Shown piece after piece: positions 1 to 10,231 of a stretch of DNA of 64,000 nucleotides (positions within the stretch are counted from its first letter, which is position 1; each line of letters begins with the position of its first letter). Source of the DNA: Gnetum montanum. Its lineage: Eukaryota; Streptophyta; Gnetopsida; Gnetales; Gnetaceae. A model generated the notes under the pieces. The model was not told the DNA's origin, made no database searches, and saw nothing but the letters and a program-made list of their open reading frames with translations. A program made the position numbers and the translations under genes. The stretch spans positions 526,277-590,276 of the forward strand of contig MNCI01004101.1 of the NCBI GenBank assembly GCA_015680685.1, read 5' to 3'.

Positions 1-481
1 TTTTATGTTCTTGTTTGATGTCCTAGTCTCATGTGTCAAAATTCTTAGGTAGTTTCTTTTGGGGTTTTGTACTTAACCTTATATAACCATTATTCATCCA
101 TGGATCCCATGGACTCCTTAGTTTGAAGTTATGCAATTTTTTTATTGCTATTAATTCTTACACCCTCTTCAAGCATTTCATCCTGTTTGAACTTTTTCAA
201 ATTTAATGGACTGCTTATTCATTTTACCCTATTTGTCAGTCTTCCTGCTAACACTACTAATAGAATCAATTCACCACAATCACAACCTAGCCAAGTGTAA
301 CCCCTACAAGATAAGGTGCTACAAAGCTTTATGTTACACATTACATACTAATTTATGATCTTTGTTGTTATTGTAGTGAGAATCATGGAATGGAAGCAAG
401 ATTGTCTTGATTAAGGATGATGTAACAACATCATATGAAGAGGATCATTCATGATCGTAGGATCTTTTCACTTATTATTTA
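1..481. other. Unassigned flank of the TR-GAG insertion
   Basis: AT-rich sequence with no open frame of useful length and no motif I recognise. It is the left side of the site into which the TR-GAG element inserted. Joined across the target duplication it continues at 6958, where a gypsy-type pol tail and polypurine tract occur ~200 bp further on (7154-7186), so this stretch may be the 3' part of an older plus-strand LTR element. I see no direct sequence support for that here. Confidence 0.35.
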
Positions 482-486
482 GATAC
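482..486. repeat. Target-site duplication, left copy (GATAC)
   Basis: GATAC sits immediately before the left LTR and recurs at 6953-6957 immediately after the right LTR. An intact 5-bp duplication is the standard mark of Ty3/gypsy-type integration and shows both LTRs belong to one insertion. Confidence 0.93.
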
Positions 487-1560
487 TGATGAGTGGTGAG
501 GTACCCCTACACTCAACCATATGAATACAAGCATGCACGCACGATCCGGTCGAACTCCGCAAACTAAATCCCTTAACACCACAAGAAAAATTTGGGGTTA
601 ATCATTCGTTGTCTTCCCAGGCTTGCTTGTAAGTTTCACGGTGTATGGTTAAGAAAGTCTGAGGTATGTGATTTTTTTGGTATTTTTCAGTTTATCTTCT
701 ATGCTATTAGAGGAAAGGGTTGAGAAACTAAGCTAACTCTAACTAATGTCCTAAGTCTAAGTTAACTAGCGTCATCATCTGTTCCAACTTACCGGACACA
801 CCCTAAACTATGCAACTGTGGCTTACCAAATGCTAATTGTTACTGGGATCACCACACATAACGCAAGTACTCGAAGCGGTCGTACTGAGGCACCTATTTA
901 GCCTAAGTGTGATAAGCAGCCGATTCCTTAGCTAGCCGTACACACCCGTGGGTGCTCGTAACTAAGTCATACTTATCACACGTTCTAGCCTAGCAATGAG
1001 TAGCCGATTCCTTGACTAGCCATACACATTGGACTACCACTGGGATTACCAAGCATAGAATCCTAGAATACGCTACTGGGTTACCAAGCAGCCAATGCTC
1101 GTAATCAAGTCGTACTCATGTGTTTTGACAAGCAGCCGATTCCTTGACTAGCCGTACACGTCCGTAGACGCTCGTAATCAAGTCGTACTTGTGCGCACTA
1201 GGAAAGCAGTAAATAAACAATAATAAAACCATGTAGTACAAGTTTTATCCAATCAAGTTCATCTTTATTTCCGTACACAACTTGGGTTCAGGTTACAAGC
1301 TGCTCGAATAAAGAGTCGTTCACTCTAGGACTCCTACTGCGGGCACATGGGAAAAATTCTAACTCTGGAGTGATCAATCTGCCAGAGCTTCGTTACTTCT
1401 AGCCAGGATTGGGAAATGAAGGGAGTGCCGCCTCTTATTTATAGATATGGCGGCGGACCGTGATATCGCGTACGCGATATCGCAGGGAAAGACGCGATAT
1501 TGCGGCCACTGCGATATCGCATACGCGATATCGCGGCACAGTGCATGTCGCATCTCATCA
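487..1560 (-). repeat. TR-GAG element, 3' LTR (left copy)
   Basis: A 1074-bp LTR. On the element strand it begins TGATGAGATGCGAC and ends CACTCATCA. Near its U3 end are a TATA box (1436-1445) and two copies of a CpG-rich palindrome (1462-1481, 1511-1534). Most of the body (about 905-1200) is built from degenerate subrepeats of roughly 90-110 bp, each containing a GCAGCCGATTCCTT-like start and an AAGTCGTAC-like end. It is ~31 bp longer than the right LTR because it has one extra half-unit of the palindromic motif. Confidence 0.92.
1436..1534 (-). promoter_or_regulatory. Likely LTR promoter: TATA box plus palindromic CpG repeats (left LTR)
   Basis: Read on the minus strand, a CTATAAATA-type TATA box (1436-1445) lies ~115 bp inside the LTR. 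Directly upstream are the perfect 20-bp palindrome GATATCGCGTACGCGATATC (1462-1481), a half copy (1491-1505), and a near-palindrome of the same kind (1511-1534). Paired sites just upstream of a TATA box look like binding sites for a dimeric factor; that is inference. Copy number differs between the two LTRs. Confidence 0.6.
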
Positions 1561-1602
1561 TACCCCCATGACTGAATGAAAACTCGTCCTCAAGTTCCTT
1601 AC
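1561..1602 (-). other. Polypurine tract and residual pol tail of the TR-GAG element
   Basis: On the minus strand this reads TTGAGGACGAGTTTTCATTC, then CATGGGGGTA directly against the LTR. The G-run is the probable polypurine tract for plus-strand priming. The GAGGACGAG segment resembles the last codons of a gypsy integrase frame (Leu-Glu-Asp-Glu-Phe). That suggests the gag-only element arose by deleting most of pol but keeping its extreme 3' end. A near match occurs on the plus strand at 7154-7186. Confidence 0.6.
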
Positions 1603-2690
1603 AATGATATTAGGTAGGTATGGGATTATTAGGGAAAATGGAACTAATGGGATGACATGTGAATGGTCTTTATTTCAAGACTTGACAAAAACTGGTATTC
1701 ATGACAACAAGGGTGAACACCTTATTACAATGACATCAGGCCACAGTTGGCAAATGAGAGAAAAGAGGAGAGAGAATAGAAGAGAAGAAGAGAAAAGAGT
1801 CTTGTTGCTGCCAATGCCGAGATTGCGCCTTTCGTTGTCCATCCGTAAGCGCATTATCAATCCAGCTCCTTGCATAGCTGCTTTAATGCTGCTCGACTCC
1901 AAGTGTTTGCTCCAAATCCATTCCGTTGTTGTATGATGGCCATATGCACCCACAACACAATCATATATTAGCAAGGGTAATTGAATCATTAAGTACATCA
2001 TACCTTGCTTCGGTGTAAGTTCCTTGGCTAAGTTGTGGTATGGCTAATATGGATCCGGGAAAATGTGGATGATGACTACCGAAGGTGTAGGGGTTAGGAA
2101 GAGAAATGAAAATATCCGGGGCTTAGGATAAAAATCGAAAAAATAGGTCCCGTACCCCCATTACTAATCGCGAACCTCTGGTAGCGTTAGAATGGAGAAA
2201 GAAAAGGAGTATGAAGGATAGGTAAAAAGGGACAACTATTGCATCAGTGAAATGGATGTCATGACAGAAATGAACAAAAATGTTAATTAATTGCAAAAAT
2301 GTTAAGGAAAAGAAGTTAACTAATGTTCCAAATAGAAATTTCAGTGGGTCCTCCCCAAAGCAGGCTCATGCCCTTAATGCCCTGACAATCCCACATTCAA
2401 AGAGTCTGTAGGCTCTGGGAATGTCCTTTGGAACAAGAGTTAAATTCTTAAACGTAAAAATTTACCAAAAAGAAAACAATGCATCAACCAAAATATATAC
2501 TAATGATACAACCGGCAATGAGGTGAACAATGGAAAGAAGGATGGAAAGAAGAGAAGTGAAATGGGATCCCAAGAACAAGGTGGTGTACAACCCCTTGTG
2601 TGTTTCGTGATTAATGTGACTTGGTGAATCTCATTCCAACTCTGGCCTCAAACCAACCACTTCCAGTGACTTCGCATCAATGCAGTTGGT
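1603..2690 (-). other. Non-coding internal region of the TR-GAG element
   Basis: About 1.1 kb between the polypurine tract and the assembly gap. Short open frames exist on both strands (for example 1604-1936), but none resembles a known domain and they overlap one another antiparallel. I treat this as the pol-deleted, non-coding part of the element. Confidence 0.5.
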
Positions 2691-3148
2691 NNNNNNNNNN
2701 NNNNNNNNNNNNNNNNNNNNNNNNNNNNNNNNNNNNNNNNNNNNNNNNNNNNNNNNNNNNNNNNNNNNNNNNNNNNNNNNNNNNNNNNNNNNNNNNNNNN
2801 NNNNNNNNNNNNNNNNNNNNNNNNNNNNNNNNNNNNNNNNNNNNNNNNNNNNNNNNNNNNNNNNNNNNNNNNNNNNNNNNNNNNNNNNNNNNNNNNNNNN
2901 NNNNNNNNNNNNNNNNNNNNNNNNNNNNNNNNNNNNNNNNNNNNNNNNNNNNNNNNNNNNNNNNNNNNNNNNNNNNNNNNNNNNNNNNNNNNNNNNNNNN
3001 NNNNNNNNNNNNNNNNNNNNNNNNNNNNNNNNNNNNNNNNNNNNNNNNNNNNNNNNNNNNNNNNNNNNNNNNNNNNNNNNNNNNNNNNNNNNNNNNNNNN
3101 NNNNNNNNNNNNNNNNNNNNNNNNNNNNNNNNNNNNNNNNNNNNNNNN
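2691..3148. other. Assembly gap (458 Ns)
   Basis: An unbroken run of N inside the TR-GAG element, just downstream of the visible end of gag. Open frames that appear to cross it are artefacts of reading N as sense codons. The true length and the gag C-terminus are unknown. Confidence 0.98.
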
Positions 3149-5790
3149 AAATAAATAAAGGGACTCCCAGGATCAGTTAGTTTCCTGGTAAGGTGGCCTA
3201 CCTTAATCCAGTCAGTTACGGTATGTGTTAACATAACCATATGCGTTACACTCCCTTTGACTGAAGGGTGCTCTGAAGAGTTAGTAGTTAGAGGCCTATA
3301 CATGGCCTCAATCGCTTGTTGTTGCGAGAGCCTGTCTGGGTTCTTAGTTCTGAAAAAAGGTCTCTTCTTTGTACAGTTGTTGCCACAACTAGTACCCAGC
3401 TCACTATTTACACTCTGAATATTTACAGCTCTCACGGCATGACGTTGCTGCGGTTGAGGAGGAAGTTCCCCTTGCATTGTTGGAGCAGGAGGTGTTATGG
3501 GAACTACTTGAGGAAGCGGTGTGGGTGGAGTTAGAGGATGGACGGAATGTGAGATATCTCTCGGAGGAGAAGGAGTCCTTCTAAAGTACTCCCGAGCTTG
3601 GTAGTGACGGTTGGGGGTTGCGTGACCCATAGAGTCACCTGGAGAAACTGGCTGCTGCACATAATATCCATAAGGATCAGGCTGCTGGTAAGGGTACTGA
3701 TGTGTTGGCGGTGGCATCCCCCATGACTGTGGGTATTGCCACTGCTGGTGTTGTCCAATGGGCTGTGGAGGCGTTCCTATTGGATAATATGTTAAGGGTT
3801 GGTGGAACTACCTTAGGTTACCTTGTGGATAAGGTAACGTTCGGGGTGTTTGCCGTTGATTAAGTCTTGGATTTAATGCATACACCCCAGACTCCTGCAG
3901 ATGTGAGATAATTGGACAACATCCCTTAGGATGGTCATAGTAACAGACCTCACATCCACCATCATTGTCTGAATCAGAATTTTCAGCCTCATCGGAGTTA
4001 AAGATCTTTCCCTTACCCTTGTTATGTGCAGGGTTAAAGTTTCTCCGCTTGACTTTTCCTTTGTCACTACTTTGCTCATCCTTAGACTCCTCTACGATTT
4101 TCAGGACTGTTTCTATTCGTGAGTCTAAGGAATCCCACATTTGGTCTACCTTAGCCGATACCTCCGTTGTTAACTTTTGGATCGGCACGGTTTTCCTGTT
4201 CACCAACTCTTCGAGTGGTGACTCATCCTCCTCATCACAGAATTTCACTCCCTTCTTGCGAAGGGAGGGATCGCGGTTGTATTCCTCCGCACTTTCTCTT
4301 TTACGTAGCTCACCCTCTTCTTGCGCTACTTGTTCCAACAAAACTTCAACTTCATGGGCTCTTAATTGGGAGAGTCTCCCTTGGGCGTAAGTCCCAAGAG
4401 TTCTTCTCGTTTCATTTCGTAGCCCATCCACGAGGTGGCGAAGTTGATCCCGTTTAGCGTACCCATGGCCCGGGCAACGATGTAGCAGTGTGTAGTAATG
4501 GGCCATGGTAGCACCCAAGGATTCATAAGCTCCTTGTTTCCAGCCTTGGATCTACTTACGCAAGTTGGACACTCTGGAGTACGTTTGATATTTGTTGTTG
4601 AACAATTCAAGCATCGTACTCCACCTCCTGATGGTTTCCAGTTCTAAGGACCGGTACCAGCTCTCTGCTTCTTTAGTGAGTGTCCTTGGGAACAACTTGA
4701 GTTTCTGCCACTCATTGTCTATGTTCTGCAAGGCACAGGCGTCGTGGAATGCCTGTAAATGATTCTGAGGATCAGCTTTGTATCCCCCTTCAAAACGTGG
4801 GATATTATTTATGTCCAAACGCTTGATCCTACTGTCCTTTAAATGCCTTGTGGGAATCCTAACTGCCTCTCTAATATCAAGCATACTTCGGGTTGCGAAT
4901 AGGGGTTCATCATGAGCATCTCTTTCAAGACGTCTGTGATGTCTACGTGGTGGTTCCCTATTCTCCCTACGTCCTTTCCCTTGTCCTAAGTCCTCTCGAC
5001 CTTCCTATCGAGGCATTTCATCTCTTTTACCTTTACTCTCTGCATTATGCTCATGGTGGCTGCACCCAGATGTGGAAGGAGAGTGTGAATGATGGGATGA
5101 AGGAGAAGAAGAAGGGGATCCATCACCATGGTGATGTTTCTTGCCTTCTCTTCGGCTGCTTCGGCCCTGATCGTTGTGATGATCAACGAGTCCGTCATTA
5201 GTGTGAGTAGTTGTTCTTGCCGTGAACAGCTAGTGCTCACGGGGATCAGAGCCTGGAATATGCATCATTGATCTAAGGCCCTGATGTCTAACCTCTTCAC
5301 TATTGTGAGGAGGAGGAACATCATTTTCTAAGAAACCCGCTATGAGGGGTTCCTCGTCTCCTATTTCACTAATGACGTGGGGAACCTTGCCCTTCAATAG
5401 TGAATGTTGGCTCTCCTGCCTTGCATCCCGAATATGTTGGGCATTTGTGGGACGATAATCCATTATGCGATATATTCCAGCAACGTATTCAGCGAATAAG
5501 TCCTGCATGCTAATCTTTGCCAATTCACGGAGGAGCATGTTCGGAATGGATCGATCTGGTGGCAAGACTATATTACCAACCGAATCTCTCCAGCGCAACT
5601 ATTTGTCCTGATGGAGGATAAAAGTGTAATCAGGGATATACTCATCGGGAAGAGTATAAGTTATTAAATACTGTTTAGGCCTTGGCTGATATGGGTTATG
5701 CGTATGATCTTGACTTTCTCCTGTATTGTCCTTAGGTGAGTTGATTGCATGAGAAGAAGCCATTTCTAATGATGTGCTAACTTTCACCAT
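3149..5790 (-). pseudogene. gag: gag of the TR-GAG element, broken by five TAG codons
   Basis: One minus-strand frame runs ~880 codons from the ATG at 5788-5790 to the gap. It is interrupted only by stops at 5599-5601, 5230-5232, 5005-5007, 4552-4554 and 3808-3810, all TAG; I found no frameshift. The N-terminal third is followed by a Ser/His/Asp-rich linker (~5070-5220). The retrotransposon capsid domain (about 4885-4400) has the typical spacing of a Trp-Tyr pair near 4657, a later Trp, and Phe-Asn-Asn-Lys-Tyr. Downstream come a charged, possibly coiled-coil segment (~4080-4200) and an atypical zinc knuckle, C-x2-C-x3-H-x4-C, at 3916-3954. A Pro/Gln/Tyr-rich tail follows (3300-3800). The Athila-like assignment rests on the tRNA-Asp primer site and capsid style. 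Gag forms the virus-like particle; this copy cannot make it in full without reading through TAG. Confidence 0.85.
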
Positions 5791-5890
5791 TATTTATGTT
5801 CTGAATTAACTGATTAACCTTAAGGTTCATTTTAGGCACAATGATGTGAGTGATATCCATGATGTTTAATTGGCAAAAAAAAACACTTAG

Positions 5891-5908
5891 TCCCTGGCAA
5901 CGGCACCA
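5891..5908 (-). promoter_or_regulatory. Primer-binding site, tRNA-Asp type
   Basis: The plus-strand sequence TCCCTGGCAACGGCACCA matches the 3' end of plant tRNA-Asp (TCCCCGGCAACGGCGCCA) at 16 of 18 positions as I recall it. Its complement lies one base from the right LTR, which fixes that LTR as the 5' one and the element as minus-strand. tRNA-Asp priming is characteristic of Athila-type gypsy elements. Both mismatches are C-to-T or G-to-A type. Confidence 0.85.
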
Positions 5909-5909
5909 A

Positions 5910-6952
5910 TGATGAGTGGCGAGGTACCCCTACACTCAACCATACGAATACGAGCGTGCACGCGCGATCCGGTCGAACTCCGCAGACTAAATGCCTTAAC
6001 ACCACAAGAAACACTTGGGGTTAATCGTTCGTTGTCTTCCCAGGCTTGCTTGTAAGTGTCACGGTGTATGGTTAAGCAAGTCTGAGGTATGTGATTTTTT
6101 TGGTATTTTTCGGTTTATCTTCTATGCTATCAGAGGAAAGGGTTGAGAAACTAAGCTAACTCTAACTAATGTCCTAAGTCTAAATTAACTAGCGTCAGCA
6201 TCCGTTCCCACTTACCGGACACACCCTGAACTATGCAACTGTGGCTTACCAAACGCTAATCGTTACTGGGATCACCACACGTAACGCAAGTGCTCGAAGT
6301 GGTCGTACTGAGGCACCTATTTAGCTTAAGTGTGATAAGCAGCCAGTTCCTTAGCTAGCCATACACACCCGTGTGTGCTCGTAACTAAGTCGTACTTATC
6401 ACACGTTCTAGCCTAGCAATGAGTAGCCGATTCCTTGACTAGCCATACACATTGGACTACCACTGGAATTACCAAGCGTAGAATCCTAGAATACGCTGCT
6501 GGGTTACCAAGCATCCAATGCTCGTAATCAAGTCGTACTCATGCATTGCGACAAGCAGCCGATTCCTTGACTAGCCGTACACGTCCGTAGACGCTCTTAA
6601 TCAAGTCGTACTTGTGCGCACTAGGAAAGTAGTAAATAAACAATAATAAAACCATGTACTGCAAGGTTTATCCAATCAAGTTCATCTTTATTTCCGTACA
6701 CAACTTGGGTTCAGGTTACAAGCTGCTCGAATAAAGAGCCGTTCACTCTAGGACTCCTACTGCGGGCACATGGGAAAAATTCTAACTTTGGAGTGATCAA
6801 TCTGCTATAGCTTCGCTACTTCTAGCCAGGATTGGAAAATGAAGGGAGTTCCACCTCTTATTTATAGATATGGTGGCGGACCACGATATCACGTACGCGA
6901 TATCACAGGGAAAGACGCGATATCGCGGCACAGTGCATGTCGCGTCTCATTA
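5910..6952 (-). repeat. TR-GAG element, 5' LTR (right copy)
   Basis: A 1043-bp LTR collinear with 487-1560. It shows the same subrepeats, the same TATA position (6858-6867) and one palindrome, slightly mutated (6885-6904). A palindromic half-unit present in the left LTR is missing here. In transcription terms U3 is very short (~115 bp) and R plus U5 make up most of the repeat. Confidence 0.92.
6858..6904 (-). promoter_or_regulatory. Likely LTR promoter (right LTR)
   Basis: TATA box at 6858-6867 on the minus strand, with the CpG palindrome just upstream (6885-6904, GATATCACGTACGCGATATC; one arm carries a CG-to-CA change). As the 5' LTR, this is the copy that would drive the element's genomic RNA. 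Confidence 0.6.
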
Positions 6953-6957
6953 GATAC
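6953..6957. repeat. Target-site duplication, right copy (GATAC)
   Basis: Exact match to 482-486, immediately outside the right LTR. Confidence 0.93.
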
Positions 6958-7153
6958 CAAGAGGAGTTGGATGTCAGTTTTTCTAGGGTGTTTACTTCTC
7001 TTTACATGAACATCTAATTTTGTAAAAATATTGTATACCTATACACTCAAGAAATTGGAAGTCTATTTGTTTCATTTACGTTAGTTTTCTGTGAGTCAAT
7101 AACCCCATACCTTGTCAATATTTTTTAAGGAAATTGTTCTTTTTCTTCTTCAT

Positions 7154-7186
7154 TCAAGGATGAATTTTCATTCAATCATGGAGGTA
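7154..7186 (+). other. Pol-tail/polypurine junction of an older plus-strand LTR element
   Basis: The segment TTTTCATTCAATCATGGAGG and the bases just before it match the minus-strand polypurine junction of the TR-GAG element (1561-1602) at roughly 26 of 31 aligned positions. It probably marks the end of a gypsy pol frame followed by an LTR start at ~7185. The TR-GAG element therefore inserted close to the 3' end of a related, older element. Confidence 0.5.
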
Positions 7187-8140
7187 TTACAAATCATATT
7201 TTGACTAGCTTTGATATTACAGCCTCAACATCAGATACCTGATGTTAGAGCCTAGGACCCAATGTTGAATATTCGATATCACAGGTGAATGCTAGCCTAT
7301 AAATATAGCGCTTGGACTCATAGTTTTGATAAGTTTTTTATAGTGTTTTTCATAGATATAGTTTTGATAAGTTTTTTATAGTGTTTTTCATAGATAGTGA
7401 AGCTTGTAGTTTATTTTATCTAGAATTAGAATATTTTTTGACTACCCACAATAGGAGTTTGAGTATGTATAGATCTTTTTTTGAGCATTGATGTACCTAA
7501 GCATAGTAGTGTGATAGTAATAAAAAAGAACACTTTTAATCATGCTTACAACACTGAGAATAGATTAATATTTCCTTGATGCATTTAATATTTATGTACT
7601 TTACTTTAATCCACATTATTTAAGCAATATATTCTAGTTGTTAATGAACACAAGTATGACCACCTCGAGCATACATGCAACACTTGGTAATCCAAAAATG
7701 CTTAACGTTTGGTAGCCTAGTAGCACTCTATGTGTTCAGGATGTGTCTAGAAAGTGGGAATGGGTACTTATGTTAGGCTAGCTAGGAAGTAGATGAATTA
7801 GATCTTAAATTACTTTACCTTTCATTCTTATTGTAGGTAATTAAATTTATAAAACATAAAATGATAAAAATCATCTACCTTAATTACATTTAAACGATAT
7901 CCTTAAGCTTCAAAAGTGTAGCGGTGAAGACAACAAACATTCTTAATGCCACTTCCTCGAGAATTAGTGCACTATAGAACTATAGGTCTACATAATTCAA
8001 CTAGATCACATGTGAATGTGTTAGTTATTTGTATGGTTGGATGTAGGGGTACCTCAATGCTCATGCATCCATAATCGAAAATTATGTAATAAGATAAAAA
8101 TATATTTTCCCTTGATTTTCCATGCTAGGAATACTATCCT
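7187..8140 (+). repeat. Candidate 3' LTR remnant with TATA box
   Basis: Follows directly on the pol-tail/polypurine junction. A TATA-like stretch CCTATAAATATAGCGC lies near 7298, about 110 bp in, as expected for an LTR promoter. No matching 5' LTR was found in the window and the right boundary is not visible, so the end coordinate is nominal. Nothing coding is seen. Confidence 0.35.
7321..7396. repeat. Perfect 2 x 38-bp tandem duplication
   Basis: The 38-bp unit starting TAGTTTTGATAAG at 7321 is repeated without a mismatch at 7359. Perfect identity inside otherwise decayed sequence implies a recent slippage or duplication event. Confidence 0.95.
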
Positions 8141-8219
8141 CAACATAGAAAATTAGAGGAAAGCCCATAAAATACTTGGAAAACCTATAAACTAACTATT
8201 TTTGTCTCTAAACCCTAGT

Positions 8220-9880
8220 CATTAACCTTGGTAGCCTCGAAGGTTGACATGCATGGACAATTGAAGTCTAAACTATGCTAGATCTAATGTTTATGATGTC
8301 TCCACAATGGGGATCCTCCTCTATGCTATATAAGGTTGAAATGAATTAGGAAAATCATTTGGATTTGATAACTACCTCAAAACAACATTTACTGAACTTT
8401 CATGCACCCTTGGACCTTGCTAACATCGTTTGAACCATTCAAACTTGAAGAAACTGATGTCAAAAGGTTCAAAAATGATTTTCCCTAGTTTTTCATATTG
8501 ATCATCCTAGTCCCAATATGCTAAAATGTGGGAAGTAGAAAAAATACGTAGAAATAGCCAAAATTTCAAAAACTTGACATGAAACACTAGTCCTCGACCT
8601 TGGTAGCCCGAAGGCTAACATGCATATTCGATTGAGGTAAAAATTGGCTTAGATCTAAGATGCATGATTCTTCCATGCTAGGGATCCTTTTCTCCATGCT
8701 ATGGATGGTATCCTTTGTGTGGAAACTCAATGGAGCACTGGTTTAGGGCTTCTAAACATCTTAGAATAACATTAAATGACCTTTCATGCACTCTAGAACC
8801 TTAGTAGTAACCATTGGAGCCCTTAAACTTTACAAGACTAATCCCAAATGGCCAAAACTTGTTTTTCCTAGTTTTTCATGTTGAGCTCTTCATCCCTAAT
8901 GTGGAAAAAAATGGAAAAGAAAAAAACAACCACTTAGGGATATCAAAAACTACTAAAGTTTGACATGGATCCATAGCCTTTAACACTCACAAATCTAGAA
9001 GATAACATGCATGGTCGATTGTGACCTGAATTGACCTAGATCTAAGATTCTTTCTTCTTCCATGCTAGTGTAACTTCCCCAATGTGCAAATAAGGAGAGA
9101 AAGCTACTTTTCCACTTTTGGTGATAAGATGACACTCCTAGAGGCCAAAGATCTACATTGAAGAAGCCTAGGATCTCATAATCTCAATATTTTTCTTGTT
9201 GATCTTATTTCAACCTCCAAAATTCATTTCCTCATTATTCAACTTCAGAGTAACTCCCCTAGCATTGAAATAATGGGGAATGACCTTAAGTATCATTAAA
9301 TATCCTTCAAACATGCTTGAAATTAGCCAAAAACTTGTAGAATTGAAGTCTATAGTCTTAGGAACCCAGAAGCCTAGTTAAAGTGCCCTTGAATCATACT
9401 AAATTTTCAAAAAAAATGTCACCCTATTTTTCCATGTTGATGATACTACACTCAACCTAGAAAAAGGGGAGGAAGTCATTTTGACATATCTTGACACCCA
9501 AAATTGACTCAAATTACCTTGGAACAAAGCTAGAAGATCCACAGCCTCCAAAACTAAGTCCTAGCTACTTGTTCATTATGTTTAAACTTATTTCAAAATG
9601 GATTTTATTTCTGCATGTTGGACCCCCTATTTTCCATGCTAACCAACATGGAAATAAAGGGGAAGGGCTTTAGAACTTACTTTTTGGTCTTTTGAGACCT
9701 ATAGAGTTCCATATTTTGACGAATATAATCTTGCACTATCTTGGGAAGGTCCTAGAACCTCAATTTTGGACCTTTGAGCATCCCAAAATCTATTCTCCTT
9801 AGTTTCCATGCTAAGGGTCCTTGTTTCCATGCTAATCCTAGTGTGGAAGCCTCCAAAACTTGATTTTTAAATCCAAATAG
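8220..9880 (+). repeat. Degenerate ~370-bp tandem array
   Basis: Successive copies share ordered landmarks: CCTTGGTAGCC, ACATGCAT, CTAGATCTAA, TCCATGCTAGGGATCC, TTTCATGCAC and CCTAGTTTTTCAT. The landmark ACATGCAT starts at 8247, 8618 and 9005, giving periods of 371 and 387 bp. Further partial copies run to ~9880 with repeated CCATGCTA words. Related words recur at 14690-14790 and, on the other strand, at 59760-59900, so the array is probably part of a gypsy LTR or leader that has several copies in this genome. Confidence 0.65.
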
Positions 9881-10231
9881 CCTAGAAATAGCCTTAATTA
9901 ATGCCCAAACTGACCTAATAGCTTTGTAGCCTCAAAAAATGGCTCGATAAGGCCTAAGGCAAAAAATAACCATTTTTTATCTACAGTAGCAAATTTTCTC
10001 ATTTATAGCCTATTTTTCTTGACTTTTTCCTTATTATGTAATGTTTTCGCTTAGTTTTGGACTTGTATTGGCTTGTTGACCTTCTATGATCTTTATATAG
10101 CCTTATATGTTTTTCATATATCTTATTGCCACTCTATTTACCTTTGTTTGGCCTTTAAATGGTATCAAATAGTGGGGTTTGACCTTCCTTGACCAGCATT
10201 TGAGAACATATGACTATGCCCAAGTAAGGCC

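Larger units (their letters stand above)
482..6957 (-). mobile_element. TR-GAG-like non-autonomous LTR retrotransposon (Athila-like gag)
   Basis: A complete LTR element on the minus strand. Two ~1.05-kb direct repeats (487-1560, 5910-6952) share the plus-strand start TGATGAGTGG and the end TCTCATCA/TCTCATTA. They are bracketed by the same 5-bp target duplication GATAC (482-486, 6953-6957). The internal region (~4.35 kb including a 458-base gap) has a primer-binding site resembling the tRNA-Asp 3' end next to the right LTR, a long gag frame, and a polypurine tract next to the left LTR. No reverse transcriptase, RNase H or integrase is visible, and the gap is too small to hold a full pol. This is the TR-GAG layout: LTRs plus gag only, mobilised in trans by an autonomous relative. 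By eye the first ~120 LTR columns differ at about 10 sites, mostly C/T or G/A, so it is far younger than the other elements here. Confidence 0.93.

Noticed and set aside
1604-2001. Overlapping 110- and 100-codon frames on opposite strands
   Set aside because: They lie in the non-coding interior of a gag-only element, overlap antiparallel and show no domain.
2621-3717. Long frames crossing the N gap
   Set aside because: They exist only because N codons are translated as X. The real downstream gag frame ends at an unknown place inside the gap.
3316-4457. Plus-strand frames of 72-141 codons over the gag region
   Set aside because: They are antisense shadows of the minus-strand gag frame, which carries the capsid and zinc-knuckle motifs.
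5891-5908. Possible tRNA-Asp gene fragment
   Set aside because: Only the 3' 18 bases match, and they sit one base from an LTR. That is a primer-binding site; no anticodon arm or D arm lies upstream.
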